A stretch of DNA of 64,000 nt from Gilvimarinus japonicus (GTDB lineage: Bacteria; Pseudomonadota; Gammaproteobacteria; Pseudomonadales; Cellvibrionaceae), in NCBI RefSeq assembly GCF_042847215.1, contig NZ_AP031500.1:1-64000 (forward strand), read 5' to 3'. Within the stretch, counting starts at the first letter, position 1. Every line of letters begins with the position of its first letter. Below, piece by piece: positions 34,242-43,793 of this stretch. A program made the position numbers and the translations under genes. A model generated the notes under the pieces. The model was not told the DNA's origin. It saw only the letters and a list, made by a program, of their open reading frames with translations, and ran no database searches.

Positions 34242-35837
34242 TTAACCGTTAGCGACTTGTGCCAGTGCAGGCCCTGTGTCTTCTTCCACCGATTCGCGAA
34301 TTAAGTGGTCAAAGGCACTTAGCGCTGCGGTTGCACCGGCTCCCATCGAGATAATAATTTGCTTGTAAGGCACAGTCGTTACATCGCCGGCGGCGAATAC
34401 GCCTGCCATTGAGGTCGCGCCGTTGGCGTCTATCTCAATTTCGCCCTGACGATTGCGCGCGATATCGCTCTCTTGCAGCCACTCGGTATTAGGCACGAGC
34501 CCGATTTGCACAAACACTCCCGCAACCTCTAGGGTTTGCGATGCTTTACGGCTTAAATGGCGATCGATATACCTAATCCCTGTGACCTTTTTACCATCAC
34601 CCGTAATTTCAGTCGTCTGAGCATTGGTGATAATGCTGATATTGGGCATGGAGCGCGCTTTGCGTTGCAGCACCTCATCGGCGCGCAGCGCGTCGCCAAA
34701 TTCCAACACGGTTACTTTGGTTACAATACCGGCTAAATCGATAGCGGCCTCAATACCGGAGTTGCCGCCGCCGATAACCGCCACGTGCTTACCTTTAAAG
34801 AATGGCCCGTCGCAGTGGGGGCAGTAAGCCACGCCGCGAGTGCGGTATTCTTGCTCGCCGGGTACCCCCAGTTCGCGCCAGCGCGCGCCGGTGGCCAATA
34901 TTACGGAGCGGCTGGTTAAGCTCGCACCGCTTTGCAGTTGCAGCTCGACTTGTTCGCGCCGTTGGATGCCGGTGGCGCGTTGCTCGGTAATAATATCGAC
35001 GCCGTATTCTTTAACGTGCTGTTCTAAGCTTGCCGCCAGCTTCGGGCCTTCGGTGTAAGGCACGGAAATAAAATTTTCGATCCCGACTGTGTCCATTACT
35101 TGTCCGCCAAAACGCTCGGCCACTAAGCCGGTGCGTATGCCTTTACGGGCAGCGTAAATAGCGGCTGCGGCGCCGGCTGGACCGCCGCCTACGACCAGTA
35201 AGTCGTAAGGGTCTTTGTGGGCGAGCGCCGTGGCTTTTTGGTCGGCGCTACTGGTGTCGAGCTTTTGCACAATTTCGGCCAGGCTCATCCGCCCTTGGCC
35301 GAATGATTCGCCATTTAGATACACGGCGGGCACGGCCATGATCTGCCGCTGCTCCACTTCGTCCTGAAACAGGGCGCCGTCGATCATCACGTGGCTAATG
35401 TTGGGGTTGAGGTTCGCCATCAGGTTTAGTGCTTGCACCACGTCGGGACAGTTTTGGCACGACAGTGAAATGTAAGTCTCGAAGTGGTAATCACCCTCGA
35501 GTTCGCGAATTTGTTGCAGTAATTCAGGGTCCGCCTTTGATGGATGACCACCAGCTTGTAGTAAGGCCAAGACAAGCGAGGTGAACTCGTGGCCCATTGG
35601 TATGCCGGCAAACGCGACCCGCGCTGCGTGATTGGCGGGGCCGATCGCTAGGCTGGGGCTGCGCTCGGCGTTTTGTTCGGTGACGTGAATATTGTCAGAG
35701 AGCTCGGCAATTTCGCGCGCGAGTGTGTTGAGCTCTTGTGCTTTGTTTGAGTTACCACTGGAGACACTAAGTGCAATCGGTTTGACGATTTTCTGTAAGT
35801 AGCTATCCAGTTGTTGTTTTACATTGGCGTCTAACAT
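34242..35837 (-). CDS. ahpF: Alkyl hydroperoxide reductase subunit F
   Basis: AhpF is the NADH-dependent flavoprotein disulfide reductase that recharges AhpC. The 531-residue protein (E. coli 521) has an N-terminal thioredoxin-like double fold with CQNC, a linker, then a FAD domain (VVGGGPAGAAAAIYAARKG), the redox pair YCPHCDG and the NADH domain (VAVIGGGNSGIEAA). It lies 85 bp downstream of ahpC on the same strand, with a long palindrome between them that may reduce its expression relative to ahpC. Confidence 0.97.
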   Translation of the reverse strand: MLDANVKQQLDSYLQKIVKPIALSVSSGNSNKAQELNTLAREIAELSDNIHVTEQNAERSPSLAIGPANHAARVAFAGIPMGHEFTSLVLALLQAGGHPSKADPELLQQIRELEGDYHFETYISLSCQNCPDVVQALNLMANLNPNISHVMIDGALFQDEVEQRQIMAVPAVYLNGESFGQGRMSLAEIVQKLDTSSADQKATALAHKDPYDLLVVGGGPAGAAAAIYAARKGIRTGLVAERFGGQVMDTVGIENFISVPYTEGPKLAASLEQHVKEYGVDIITEQRATGIQRREQVELQLQSGASLTSRSVILATGARWRELGVPGEQEYRTRGVAYCPHCDGPFFKGKHVAVIGGGNSGIEAAIDLAGIVTKVTVLEFGDALRADEVLQRKARSMPNISIITNAQTTEITGDGKKVTGIRYIDRHLSRKASQTLEVAGVFVQIGLVPNTEWLQESDIARNRQGEIEIDANGATSMAGVFAAGDVTTVPYKQIIISMGAGATAALSAFDHLIRESVEEDTGPALAQVANG

Positions 35838-35881
35838 TGGAGTGTCCTGTAATAAGTCGGGTGCTGTTTTGTCGTTCAGAG

Positions 35882-35907
35882 TTAAACCGGCCAGCTGGCC
35901 GGTTTAA
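35882..35907. repeat. 26-bp perfect palindrome between ahpC and ahpF
   Basis: Each arm reads TTAAACCGGCCAG on its own strand, with no spacer. It lies 15 bp past the ahpC stop. In RNA it would form a strong stem able to protect the ahpC mRNA end or partly stop transcription into ahpF. Confidence 0.85.
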
Positions 35908-35922
35908 TCTTTGGCCGCCGAT

Positions 35923-36489
35923 TTAGATTTTGCCGATTAAATCCAGCGATGGTGTCAGGGTTTCGGCGCCTTCTTTCCACTTGGCGGGGCAGACTTCGCC
36001 GGGGTTGGCGGCGATGTATTGCGCGGCTTTGATCTTGCGCAGCAGTTCGTTGGCGTCGCGGCCAATACCGCCGGCGGTAATCTCGACGATTTGCACCCGG
36101 CCTTCTGGATCGACCACAAACGTGCCGCGATCGGCGATGCCTTCCTCCTCAATCATTACCCCAAAGTTGCGGGTCAGGGTGCCGGTTGGGTCGCCAAGCA
36201 TGGGGTATTGAATCGTACCAATCGCCTCTGATGAGTCGTGCCAGGCTTTGTGGGTAAAGTGCGTATCGGTGGAAACCGAGTAAACCTCGACGCCCAACTG
36301 CTTAAACACGTCGTAGTGATCCGCCAAGTCGCTCAGCTCAGTGGGGCAAACAAAGGTAAAGTCGGCGGGATAGAAGAAAAACACACTCCACTTACCCAGA
36401 ACGTCTTTATCGCTAATATCGATAAATTCGCCATTTTGGTAAGCCTTGGCGTTAAAGGGTTTAAGTTGGCTGTCGATGTAACGGCTCAT
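35923..36489 (-). CDS. ahpC: Alkyl hydroperoxide reductase subunit C (peroxiredoxin)
   Basis: AhpC is the abundant 2-Cys peroxiredoxin that reduces H2O2 and organic peroxides. The 188-residue protein is very close to E. coli AhpC: peroxidatic Cys48 in FTFVCPTEL, the resolving Cys167 in GEVCPAKW, and the highly conserved DTHFTHKAWH. A strong GAGGAG precedes the ATG by six bases. Regulation by OxyR is likely: an ATAG-like element of the OxyR type lies about 75-115 bp upstream. Confidence 0.98.
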   Translation of the reverse strand: MSRYIDSQLKPFNAKAYQNGEFIDISDKDVLGKWSVFFFYPADFTFVCPTELSDLADHYDVFKQLGVEVYSVSTDTHFTHKAWHDSSEAIGTIQYPMLGDPTGTLTRNFGVMIEEEGIADRGTFVVDPEGRVQIVEITAGGIGRDANELLRKIKAAQYIAANPGEVCPAKWKEGAETLTPSLDLIGKI

Positions 36490-36561
36490 AGTATCTCCTC
36501 GGTAAAAGTGTCAGCTAAAGTTGCTGGGTACGAGGAATATACTATTGGGTTTTATTTTTTT

Positions 36562-36604
36562 ATTGAAATTAGCTATGGTTATGGGTTTGATAGTATTTTG
36601 TTAT
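36562..36604 (-). promoter_or_regulatory. Possible OxyR-binding region upstream of ahpC
   Basis: The 15 bases ATTGAAATTAGCTAT fit the OxyR half-site pattern ATAGnTnnnAnCTAT except at two fixed positions, and a further ATAG lies at 36590. A full four-element array with correct 11-bp spacing is not clear, so this is only a candidate. Confidence 0.35.
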
Positions 36605-36633
36605 TGTTATCTTTTTGTTAATAGTTTTTGGGC

Positions 36634-36656
36634 GCGAGGCCTGTGAATGGCCTCGC
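36634..36656 (-). terminator. Stem-loop after trkH
   Basis: An 8-bp stem (GCGAGGCC / GGCCTCGC) with a 7-nt loop lies 58 bp past the trkH stop on the minus strand. It lacks a T-run, so it may end or protect the trkH transcript before the ahpC promoter. Confidence 0.45.
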
Positions 36657-36713
36657 TTGTTGCCAGTAGTTTGGGCGAGTCATTCAGTGCAGTGAACAGC
36701 AACGGGAAACGTT

Positions 36714-38159
36714 TTAGCGGCGCCAGAACGCGGGCGTCAGTAATACCAATAAGGTAAAGACTTCTAACCGCCCCAGCAGCATGGCAAAGCACAGTACCCA
36801 TTTGGCGGGACTGTTAATGTCGCCATAGTGCGCGGCGACTTCGCCCATGCCTGGGCCTAAATTGGTGATACAGGCACCCACGGCTGAGAAAGCCGTGCGC
36901 AAATCTAATCCGGTGGCCATTAGCACCATAAACATCGCGGCAAATGACACCACATACATGGCAAAAAAGCCCCAAACGGCCTCGATAACACGATCCGGTA
37001 CGGTGATTTTGCCAACTTTAACCGAGATAACGGCATTGGGGTGGATTAGCCGGTGAATCTCTCGCATGCCCTGTTTGTACAGCAACAGGACCCGGATGTT
37101 TTTCATGCCACCGCCGGTGGAGCCAGCGCAACCCCCTAAAAAGGCGAATAAAAACAGCAAATAGGGCAAAAAGCTGGGAAAGCTGGAGTAGTTGCTGGCA
37201 AAGCCGGCGGTGGTCATGGTGGAGACAAAGTTAAAGATGCCGAGATAAAAGCTGTCGTGCAACGAGAAGGTTTTAGAGCTGGCTAAATAGGCGACGGTAA
37301 TCACCGAGCCGATCACAATCCAGGTTAAATAAAACTTCAGCTCCGCATCGGCGACATAATGGGTGATGGATTTTTCCCGCCAAACAAAAAAGTGTAGGGC
37401 AAAGTTAACCCCGGCGATCAGCATAAACACCGTGCAAATCATCATAATGGCGGGGGATTCATAGTGCAGGATACTGGCATCGTGGGTTGAGAAGCCGCCG
37501 TTGGCAATGGTAGAAAATGCGTGGCAAATCGCTTCAAACCAGTTCATGCCGGCAATTTTGTAGGCCAGTGCGCAACTAAAAGTAAACACTAAATACATGG
37601 TAAACAGCGCTTTGGCGGTTTCGGTAATGCGCGGGGTAAGCTTATTGTCTTTGACCGGGCCGGGCGCCTCGGCGCGGTACAGCTGCATGCCGCCGATGCC
37701 GAGCATAGGTAAAATGGCGACGGCGATTACAATAATACCGATACCACCAAACCATTGCAGTTGCTGGCGGTAGAATAGAATTGACGGCGGCAGAGTGTCG
37801 AGCCCGGTAATCACCGTGGCCCCGGTGGTGGTTAAACCCGAGACCGACTCAAAAAAAGCATCGGTGACGGAGAGGTCTAAACCGTTGGAGAAAAATAGGG
37901 GTACCGCCCCGAAGGTGGCCAGTACTAACCAAAAGAGCGCGGTAATCAAAAAGCCATCGCGGGTGCGTAAATCGGCCTTAGAGCGATACACCGGCAGCCA
38001 GATTGCCACCCCGGCGCTAAAGGCCACGGCAAAGCCCCACAGAAACGTCATGTAGTTGTGGTCGTTAAACCACAAGCTCACCACGATGGGCAGCAGCAGC
38101 GTCATACTAAAAATCATCAACAGCACGCCTAGCACGCGCGCAATTACCGCAAAATGCAT
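36714..38159 (-). CDS. trkH: Trk potassium uptake membrane subunit TrkH
   Basis: TrkH is the K+-translocating inner-membrane subunit, gated by the NAD-binding protein TrkA. The 481-residue protein has about ten to twelve membrane segments and the repeated selectivity-filter regions (SGLTTTGATVI, ANGGFSTHDAS, TTAGFASNYSS, NLGPGMGEV). Length and motifs match the family (E. coli TrkH 483). GGAG lies five bases before the ATG. trkA is directly upstream (57 bp), so the two are likely one unit. Confidence 0.95.
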   Translation of the reverse strand: MHFAVIARVLGVLLMIFSMTLLLPIVVSLWFNDHNYMTFLWGFAVAFSAGVAIWLPVYRSKADLRTRDGFLITALFWLVLATFGAVPLFFSNGLDLSVTDAFFESVSGLTTTGATVITGLDTLPPSILFYRQQLQWFGGIGIIVIAVAILPMLGIGGMQLYRAEAPGPVKDNKLTPRITETAKALFTMYLVFTFSCALAYKIAGMNWFEAICHAFSTIANGGFSTHDASILHYESPAIMMICTVFMLIAGVNFALHFFVWREKSITHYVADAELKFYLTWIVIGSVITVAYLASSKTFSLHDSFYLGIFNFVSTMTTAGFASNYSSFPSFLPYLLFLFAFLGGCAGSTGGGMKNIRVLLLYKQGMREIHRLIHPNAVISVKVGKITVPDRVIEAVWGFFAMYVVSFAAMFMVLMATGLDLRTAFSAVGACITNLGPGMGEVAAHYGDINSPAKWVLCFAMLLGRLEVFTLLVLLTPAFWRR

Positions 38160-38216
38160 GCTTGCTCCGCGAGTGTTGTAGCGTACTGTTGAGTCTGGAT
38201 CATGTGTCTGCGCCGG

Positions 38217-39602
38217 TTAGAAGAAGGTAAAGCCCACTTGAAAGAGCTTTTCGATATCGCGAATGTGCTTTTTGTTGAGTAGAAACACAATCACGTGATC
38301 GCCCGATTTAACCACCACGTCGTCGTGGGCAATAATAACTTCGCTGCCAGAGTCGGTATCGCGCACAATGGCACCGATGTTGGCACCTTGGGGAAGGTCG
38401 ATATCCTCGAGGGCACGACCGACCACTTTGGATGAATTTTTGTCGCCGTGGGCAATAAGTTCGATGGCCTCCGCAGCACCGCGCCTTAGTGAGTACACAC
38501 TTACCATGTCGCCTCGGCGCACGTGGGTAAGCAGGCTACCAATGGTGGTGGTTTGCGGTGAGATGGCAATATCGATATCGCCCCCTTGTACTAAGTCTAC
38601 ATAGGCGGGGTTGTTGATTAGCGCCATGACTTTGCGGGCGCCCAGCCGCTTGGCCAACATGGACGACATAATATTGGCTTCATCGTCGTTGGTTAGCGCT
38701 AAAAATACATCGGTGTCTTCGATGTTCTCGTCGCGTAACAGCTCTTGGTCGGAAGCGCTGCCCTCCAACACAATGGCGCGCTCTAAATGTTCGGATAAAT
38801 GCGCCGCCCGTTTTTTGTTGTGCTCGATCACCCGGACGTTGTAACGGCCCTCGAGTTTGCGTGCCAAACGCATCCCGATATTGCCGCCGCCGGCAATCAT
38901 GATGCGCTTGTAGGCGGTTTCCATGCGGCGCAACTCGCTGATAACAGCGCGAATATCGTTTTTGCCCGCGAGAAAGAAAACCTCGTCATCAGCTTCGATT
39001 ACCGTCGAACCGGTAGGCATAATGGCCCGTCCTCGGCGATAAATCGCCGCGACCCGGGTGTCCACTGAGGGCATATGCTCGCGCAAAAAGCGCAGTTCTT
39101 GGCCAATCAACGGGCCGCCGTGGTAGGCCTTAACCGCCACCAACTGCACCTTACCTTCGGCAAAATCCAGCACCTGCAGGGCACCGGGGGTTTCGATTAG
39201 GCGGAATATGTAATCGGACACCAACTGCTCGGGGCTGATTAACACATCGATGGGAATGGCATCGTTGCAGAACAGCTTGTTATTGGTGAGGTAAGCGGTG
39301 GCGCGAACGCGGGCGATTTTGGTGGGGGTGCGAAACAAACTGTGCGCGACCTGGCAGGAGATCATGTTGGTTTCGTCGTTGTTGGTAACCGCCACCAGCA
39401 TATCGGCGTCTTCGACGCCAGCCTGGACTAAGATGTCCGGGTGAGAGCCAGAGCCGGTGACTACACCGATGTCTAGCCTGTCACGCAACTCGCGCAGGCG
39501 GGCACCGTTGTTGTCGATGATGGTGATGTCGTTTGACTCGCTGGCGAGGTTTTCCGCCAAGCTTGCACCCACTTGCCCCGCACCGAGAATAATAATTTTC
39601 AT
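38217..39602 (-). CDS. trkA: Trk system potassium uptake protein TrkA
   Basis: TrkA is the cytoplasmic regulatory ring of the Trk K+ channel, binding NAD(H). The 461-residue protein has the duplicated layout: two Rossmann domains (MKIIILGAGQVGASLAENL and RIMIAGGGNIGMRLARKLEG) each followed by a TrkA_C domain. Length matches E. coli TrkA (458). It lies 81 bp after rsmB, as in E. coli (def-fmt-rsmB-trkA) and Pseudomonas. Confidence 0.97.
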   Translation of the reverse strand: MKIIILGAGQVGASLAENLASESNDITIIDNNGARLRELRDRLDIGVVTGSGSHPDILVQAGVEDADMLVAVTNNDETNMISCQVAHSLFRTPTKIARVRATAYLTNNKLFCNDAIPIDVLISPEQLVSDYIFRLIETPGALQVLDFAEGKVQLVAVKAYHGGPLIGQELRFLREHMPSVDTRVAAIYRRGRAIMPTGSTVIEADDEVFFLAGKNDIRAVISELRRMETAYKRIMIAGGGNIGMRLARKLEGRYNVRVIEHNKKRAAHLSEHLERAIVLEGSASDQELLRDENIEDTDVFLALTNDDEANIMSSMLAKRLGARKVMALINNPAYVDLVQGGDIDIAISPQTTTIGSLLTHVRRGDMVSVYSLRRGAAEAIELIAHGDKNSSKVVGRALEDIDLPQGANIGAIVRDTDSGSEVIIAHDDVVVKSGDHVIVFLLNKKHIRDIEKLFQVGFTFF

Positions 39603-39683
39603 AAACCTGCCAGGTTTCTTTGTGACGATTGCTGCGGGTCAGCTGCCGCAGCGCAAACTTTACCGCTTTTGAGCGCCACTTGG

Positions 39684-40988
39684 CTACGCCGGGCCGCTTT
39701 TTATCAGTCGGGCGTAGTAAAACCCATCGTGACCATCTTGTTGTGGCAGCAGCTGCCGCCCGTTGCTTTGGGGATGTCCCCAAGCGGCCTCGATTGGATC
39801 TTCGCTGGCGCTGGTGGTGCGCGCTAAAAAGGCACTGATAACATCGCGGTTTTCGGCCGGCAGGGCCGAGCAAGTGGCGTACAGTAAAAGGCCGCCCACC
39901 GCCAGTGTGGGCCATAACGCATCCAGTAGCTCACCTTGCAATGCGGCTAAACGCGCAATGTCATCCGGCGTGCGCAGCAGCTTGATATCGCTGTGGCGTC
40001 GCACAATGCCGCTCGCTGAGCAGGGCGCATCCAGCAAGATCCGGTCAAAGACTTGGCCGTCCCACCAATCTTGGGGGCGCGTGCCGTCGCCCGCGATGGT
40101 TGTGGCGTTAACCTGCAGTCGGGTCAGGTTTTCGGCGACGCGGGTGAGGCGCCGCTCTTCCAGATCGAGCGCGACGACCTCGCTTAGTCCCGGCTGGCTT
40201 TGCAGTATATGGCCAGTCTTGCCGCCGGGTGCCGCGCAGGCGTCCAGTACTCGCAGACCGGGCGATAACCGCAACAATGGCGCGGCCAGTTGTGCCGCCT
40301 CATCTTGTACGCTTAAAAGGCCGGCATTAAAGCCCGGCAAGCCGGTGGGGTTGCAGGCCTCATCCAGAGTGATGCCTGCGTCGCTGTACTGGCAAGGCTG
40401 GGCCGCGACCGCCTCGGCCTTGAGTTGCGTAAGGTAATCGTCGCGCGAGCACTGGTTTAGGTCGAGCCTTAAAGTAAACGGTGGATGGGCGTTGTTGGCC
40501 GTGACGATCTGGTCGATAGCGTCAGGCCACGCCTTAGTGTAGGCGTCCAGTAGCCAGCGCGGGTGCGAGGTATTAAATTCCGCGTCATTGGCCAGAGCCT
40601 CGCGCAAGGTGTCGGCGCCGCGCTGAAAACGCCGCAGTACGCCGTTCACCAGTTTGGTGGCCCACGGCTTTTTTAACACCCGAGCCACGGCAACCGTTTC
40701 GCCAGTGGCGGCATGATCGGGAATGCGGGTGTATTCCAGCTGGTACAAACCCAGTAACAATAACGCGGTTATATCGCTGTCTTTACTGCGCAGGGGTTTA
40801 TCGAGCAGTTGCCCAAGGTAGGCGTTCAGCCTGGGGTAGTAGCGCATAGTGCCATAGCAAAGCTGTTGCACCAGTGCCCGGTCGGCTTCAGCCACTTTAC
40901 TTTGCCAGACGGGAAGTGCACTCGAGAGCGAGCCCTTGCCGCGCAGTAGCTCGGCTAGGGCGCGGGCGGCGGCGACCCGCGGTTTCAA
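39684..40988 (-). CDS. rsmB: 16S rRNA m5C967 methyltransferase
   Basis: RsmB methylates C967 of 16S rRNA. The 434-residue protein has an N-terminal NusB-like domain (about 1-140) and a SAM-dependent domain with the motif LDACAAPGGKTGHIL and two catalytic cysteines (DAPCSASGIVRRH and YATCSALPAEN). The start is TTG, seven bases after GAGG, overlapping the fmt stop by four bases (TTGA), so translation is coupled to fmt. Confidence 0.96.
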   Translation of the reverse strand: MKPRVAAARALAELLRGKGSLSSALPVWQSKVAEADRALVQQLCYGTMRYYPRLNAYLGQLLDKPLRSKDSDITALLLLGLYQLEYTRIPDHAATGETVAVARVLKKPWATKLVNGVLRRFQRGADTLREALANDAEFNTSHPRWLLDAYTKAWPDAIDQIVTANNAHPPFTLRLDLNQCSRDDYLTQLKAEAVAAQPCQYSDAGITLDEACNPTGLPGFNAGLLSVQDEAAQLAAPLLRLSPGLRVLDACAAPGGKTGHILQSQPGLSEVVALDLEERRLTRVAENLTRLQVNATTIAGDGTRPQDWWDGQVFDRILLDAPCSASGIVRRHSDIKLLRTPDDIARLAALQGELLDALWPTLAVGGLLLYATCSALPAENRDVISAFLARTTSASEDPIEAAWGHPQSNGRQLLPQQDGHDGFYYARLIKSGPA

Positions 40989-41956
40989 AGGTCTACCTCA
41001 GGCTGGGCAAAACGCTCGCCGATGCGGAATAAGTGGGCGTTGCCGCGCAGTATGTCGGCCACCGCCAGCGCGCGTTTACCCGGCAGTTGCAGGTGGGTTA
41101 ACTGCAGTGAGCCGGTGCCGCAGGCGACACGAATGTAATCGTTCGCGATGTCGGTAATAGTGCCGGCCGGGGCGTTAGTGGCCGGGCCCAGGCTCGCTTG
41201 CCACACCCGAATACGGGTGTCTGGGGTGTTTTCGGGGCGACAAAATGCGATTGGGAACGGGTTAAAAGCGCGCACTTTGCGCTCGAGCTCTGCAGCGCTT
41301 TGGCGCCAATCGAGCTCAGCCTCGGCTTTGGTGATTTTGGGGGCGTAATTGCTGTGCGCGTCGTCTTGAGCGTCTGGCTGTGCGGTGCCACTGGCCAGTT
41401 GCGCCAAAGTGTCGGTAAGCGCCGGGCTGCCCAGTGCGAGCAGCTTATCGTGCAGACTGCTGCCGGTGTCGTCTGCGCTTAGGGGACAACTGACTTTTGT
41501 CAGCATGGCACCGGTATCAAGCCCCACATCCATTTGCATAATGGTGACCCCGGACTCGGTGTCACCGGCCTCGATCGCGCGCTGAATGGGTGCAGCGCCG
41601 CGCCAGCGCGGCAGTAAAGACGCGTGGACATTGATGCAGCCAAGTCGCGGTGTGTCGAGCACCGCTTTGGGCAACAGCAAGCCATAGGCCACGACGACCA
41701 TAACATCGGCATGGTACTCGGCCAGCAGGGCTTGTTCGTCGGCGCCTTTTAAACTCAGCGGTTGGTGTACGGGCAGCTCGGCGGCTAAGGCGCGCTCTTT
41801 AACCGGGCTGGGCTTGAGTTTTTTGCCGCGCCCGGCAGGGCGGTCGGGCTGTGTGTAGCAGGCCACTACTGTGTGGGGGCCTGCCAGTAAAGTGTCGAGG
41901 TGAGCGGCGGCAAATTCGGGTGTGCCGGCAAATATGAGGCGCAGCGGAGCGGTCAT
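40985..41956 (-). CDS. fmt: Methionyl-tRNA formyltransferase
   Basis: Fmt formylates the initiator Met-tRNA. The 323-residue protein has the N-terminal formyl-transferase fold with IFAGTPEFAAAHLD, the formyl-THF loop VVAYGLLLPKAVL, the catalytic block NVHASLLPRWRGAAPIQRA, and a C-terminal OB-like domain. It is coupled to rsmB and preceded by def (54 bp), the common def-fmt-rsmB order. Confidence 0.97.
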   Translation of the reverse strand: MTAPLRLIFAGTPEFAAAHLDTLLAGPHTVVACYTQPDRPAGRGKKLKPSPVKERALAAELPVHQPLSLKGADEQALLAEYHADVMVVVAYGLLLPKAVLDTPRLGCINVHASLLPRWRGAAPIQRAIEAGDTESGVTIMQMDVGLDTGAMLTKVSCPLSADDTGSSLHDKLLALGSPALTDTLAQLASGTAQPDAQDDAHSNYAPKITKAEAELDWRQSAAELERKVRAFNPFPIAFCRPENTPDTRIRVWQASLGPATNAPAGTITDIANDYIRVACGTGSLQLTHLQLPGKRALAVADILRGNAHLFRIGERFAQPEVDL

Positions 41957-42010
41957 GAAAGTCCTTAATGTATCGCAGCGCCGGCAGCCTTATGACTGCC
42001 AACGAGTGCT

Positions 42011-42517
42011 CTAGGCACGGGCGCGATGTTGTTTTTCGAGCTTTTTGCGGATGCGCTGACGTTTGATCTGAGAAATATAATCGACAAACAGTTTGCCGTT
42101 TAAATGATCCAGCTCGTGCTGGATACACACGGCGAGCAGGCCATCGGGGATCAGCTCGAAGGGTTTGCCGTCGCGATCGAGTGCGTTCACTCTAACCTCA
42201 GTGGGCCGGTCGACGCTTTCGTAAAAGCCAGGTACCGATAAGCAGCCCTCGTCGTAGGGGGCTTGGTCTTCCCCAAGGACGGTAACCTCGGGGTTGATCA
42301 GAACCAGCGGTTGGTCCTGATTTTCCGATATATCGATAACCACAATCCGCCGGTGGACGTTAACCTGGGTGGCAGCAAGGCCGATACCCGGACAGGCGTA
42401 CATAGTCTCGAACATGTTGTCGATTAACTCGCGTACGCTGTCGTCAACGGTTTCGACCGGTTTGGCGATGGTGCGCAGACGAGGGTCTGGAAACTCAAGA
42501 ATTTCTAATAGTGCCAT
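42011..42517 (-). CDS. def: Peptide deformylase
   Basis: Def removes the formyl group from new proteins. The 168-residue metalloenzyme (E. coli 169) has the three motifs GIGLAATQV, EGCLSVPGF and QHELDHLNGKLF, which supply Cys and two His metal ligands. It heads the minus-strand unit def-fmt-rsmB-trkA-trkH and is divergent from the LysM gene across 168 bp. Confidence 0.98.
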   Translation of the reverse strand: MALLEILEFPDPRLRTIAKPVETVDDSVRELIDNMFETMYACPGIGLAATQVNVHRRIVVIDISENQDQPLVLINPEVTVLGEDQAPYDEGCLSVPGFYESVDRPTEVRVNALDRDGKPFELIPDGLLAVCIQHELDHLNGKLFVDYISQIKRQRIRKKLEKQHRARA

Positions 42518-42685
42518 AAGCTTTGTGACAAACTTCTAGTAAAAGGGTAATAACCGCTGCTAACATGATGATCGCACAGGAATTACCCTGAGATTTGATG
42601 CGCCTAGCAGTTCGCTTCGCTAGGTGCAGTAAGCTATTATAACGACTAAACCGCTCAGGGCCGAACAAAAACAGGATCGGTTTCT

Positions 42686-43729
42686 ATGAAAAAAATGATT
42701 TTTGCTGTTCTGGCGCTGTCGTTGTCGGTCGCCAGTCTCTATTCTTGGGCTGAATCTGCGCCCTTCAAGTCTGACTCGCCCGATGAGTATGTCGTGGTTA
42801 AAGGCGATACGCTATGGGGGATTTCCGATAAGTTCTTGGAGTCGCCTTGGATGTGGCCCGAGATATGGCACGCCAACCCTGATATTGATAACCCACATTT
42901 GATCTTTCCTGGCGACGTAGTGCGCTTGGTGTATATAGATGGCCAGCCACGTTTAACCGTCGATCGCACTGTGCGTATGGCGCCCGGGGGCGACGCCAAG
43001 CTCAAGCCAACTATTCGTGTTATGCCCGTAGAAGAGGCGATTCCGGCGGTTCCGCTGGATAAAATCGCAACTTACTTGTCGCGCTCACGCATTGTGATGC
43101 CGGATGAAATCGAAAACTCGCCCTATATGCTGGCAGGTCCGGAGCGCCGTCTCATTGTCGGTGAGGGCGATATTGCCTACGCCCGCGGCAACTTTGATGA
43201 TGATATCGACAACTACAATATCTTCCGTGAAGGGGAAACCTTTATTGACGAAGAAACCGACGAGCTGCTCGGGATTCACGCGTTGGGAGTAGGTGGCGCT
43301 CGGGTCGATAAAATCGACGGTGAGGTGGGTCGTGTGATGATTACCCGCTCATACGAAGAGATCCGTGCCGCCGATGTCTTGTTGCCAGCGCGTGAGCGCT
43401 CGGTAGATTCTATTTTTTATCCCAGCGCTCCCGACTTTCCTATCGAAGCGGAAATCCTGGCGGTAGAGGGTGGTGTAAGCAAAATCGGTAAAATGGACAT
43501 TGTGATCATCAATAAAGGCGATCGCGATGGTCTGCAGGTCGGGAATGTTTTTGAGGTGTTTGTGCGCGGTGAGCTGGTTGACGACCGCGTCGCCGGCGAG
43601 CGTATTCAACTGCCGGATGAGCGCGCCGGTTTAATAATGGTTTTTAGCACCTTCGATAAGCTCAGCTTTGGTATTGTGATGGAGGCGACTCGCCCCATGA
43701 CAATCGGCGATGCGCTGCGCAACCCTTAA
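42686..43729 (+). CDS. Secreted LysM-domain protein
   Basis: A 347-residue exported protein (signal peptide to about residue 22, SWA) with one LysM domain at about 34-83 (VVKGDTLWGISDKFLESPWMWPE ... in two parts; HLIFPGDVVRLV), which binds peptidoglycan. The rest is beta-rich with no motif I recognise. It corresponds to the Pseudomonas PA0020-type protein between def and dprA. Role in the cell envelope is likely; exact function unknown. Confidence 0.87.
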   Translation: MKKMIFAVLALSLSVASLYSWAESAPFKSDSPDEYVVVKGDTLWGISDKFLESPWMWPEIWHANPDIDNPHLIFPGDVVRLVYIDGQPRLTVDRTVRMAPGGDAKLKPTIRVMPVEEAIPAVPLDKIATYLSRSRIVMPDEIENSPYMLAGPERRLIVGEGDIAYARGNFDDDIDNYNIFREGETFIDEETDELLGIHALGVGGARVDKIDGEVGRVMITRSYEEIRAADVLLPARERSVDSIFYPSAPDFPIEAEILAVEGGVSKIGKMDIVIINKGDRDGLQVGNVFEVFVRGELVDDRVAGERIQLPDERAGLIMVFSTFDKLSFGIVMEATRPMTIGDALRNP

Positions 43730-43793
43730 GCTTTATCTTTTAACCCCGGTGTTTCTGAGGCATTGAAGCACCGGCTACCATAGCAAGGATGCT

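Noticed and set aside
39763..40437. Long open frame antisense to rsmB
   Set aside because: It is fully inside rsmB on the other strand, is rich in Ser/Ala/Arg, has no family similarity, and reflects base composition of the true gene.
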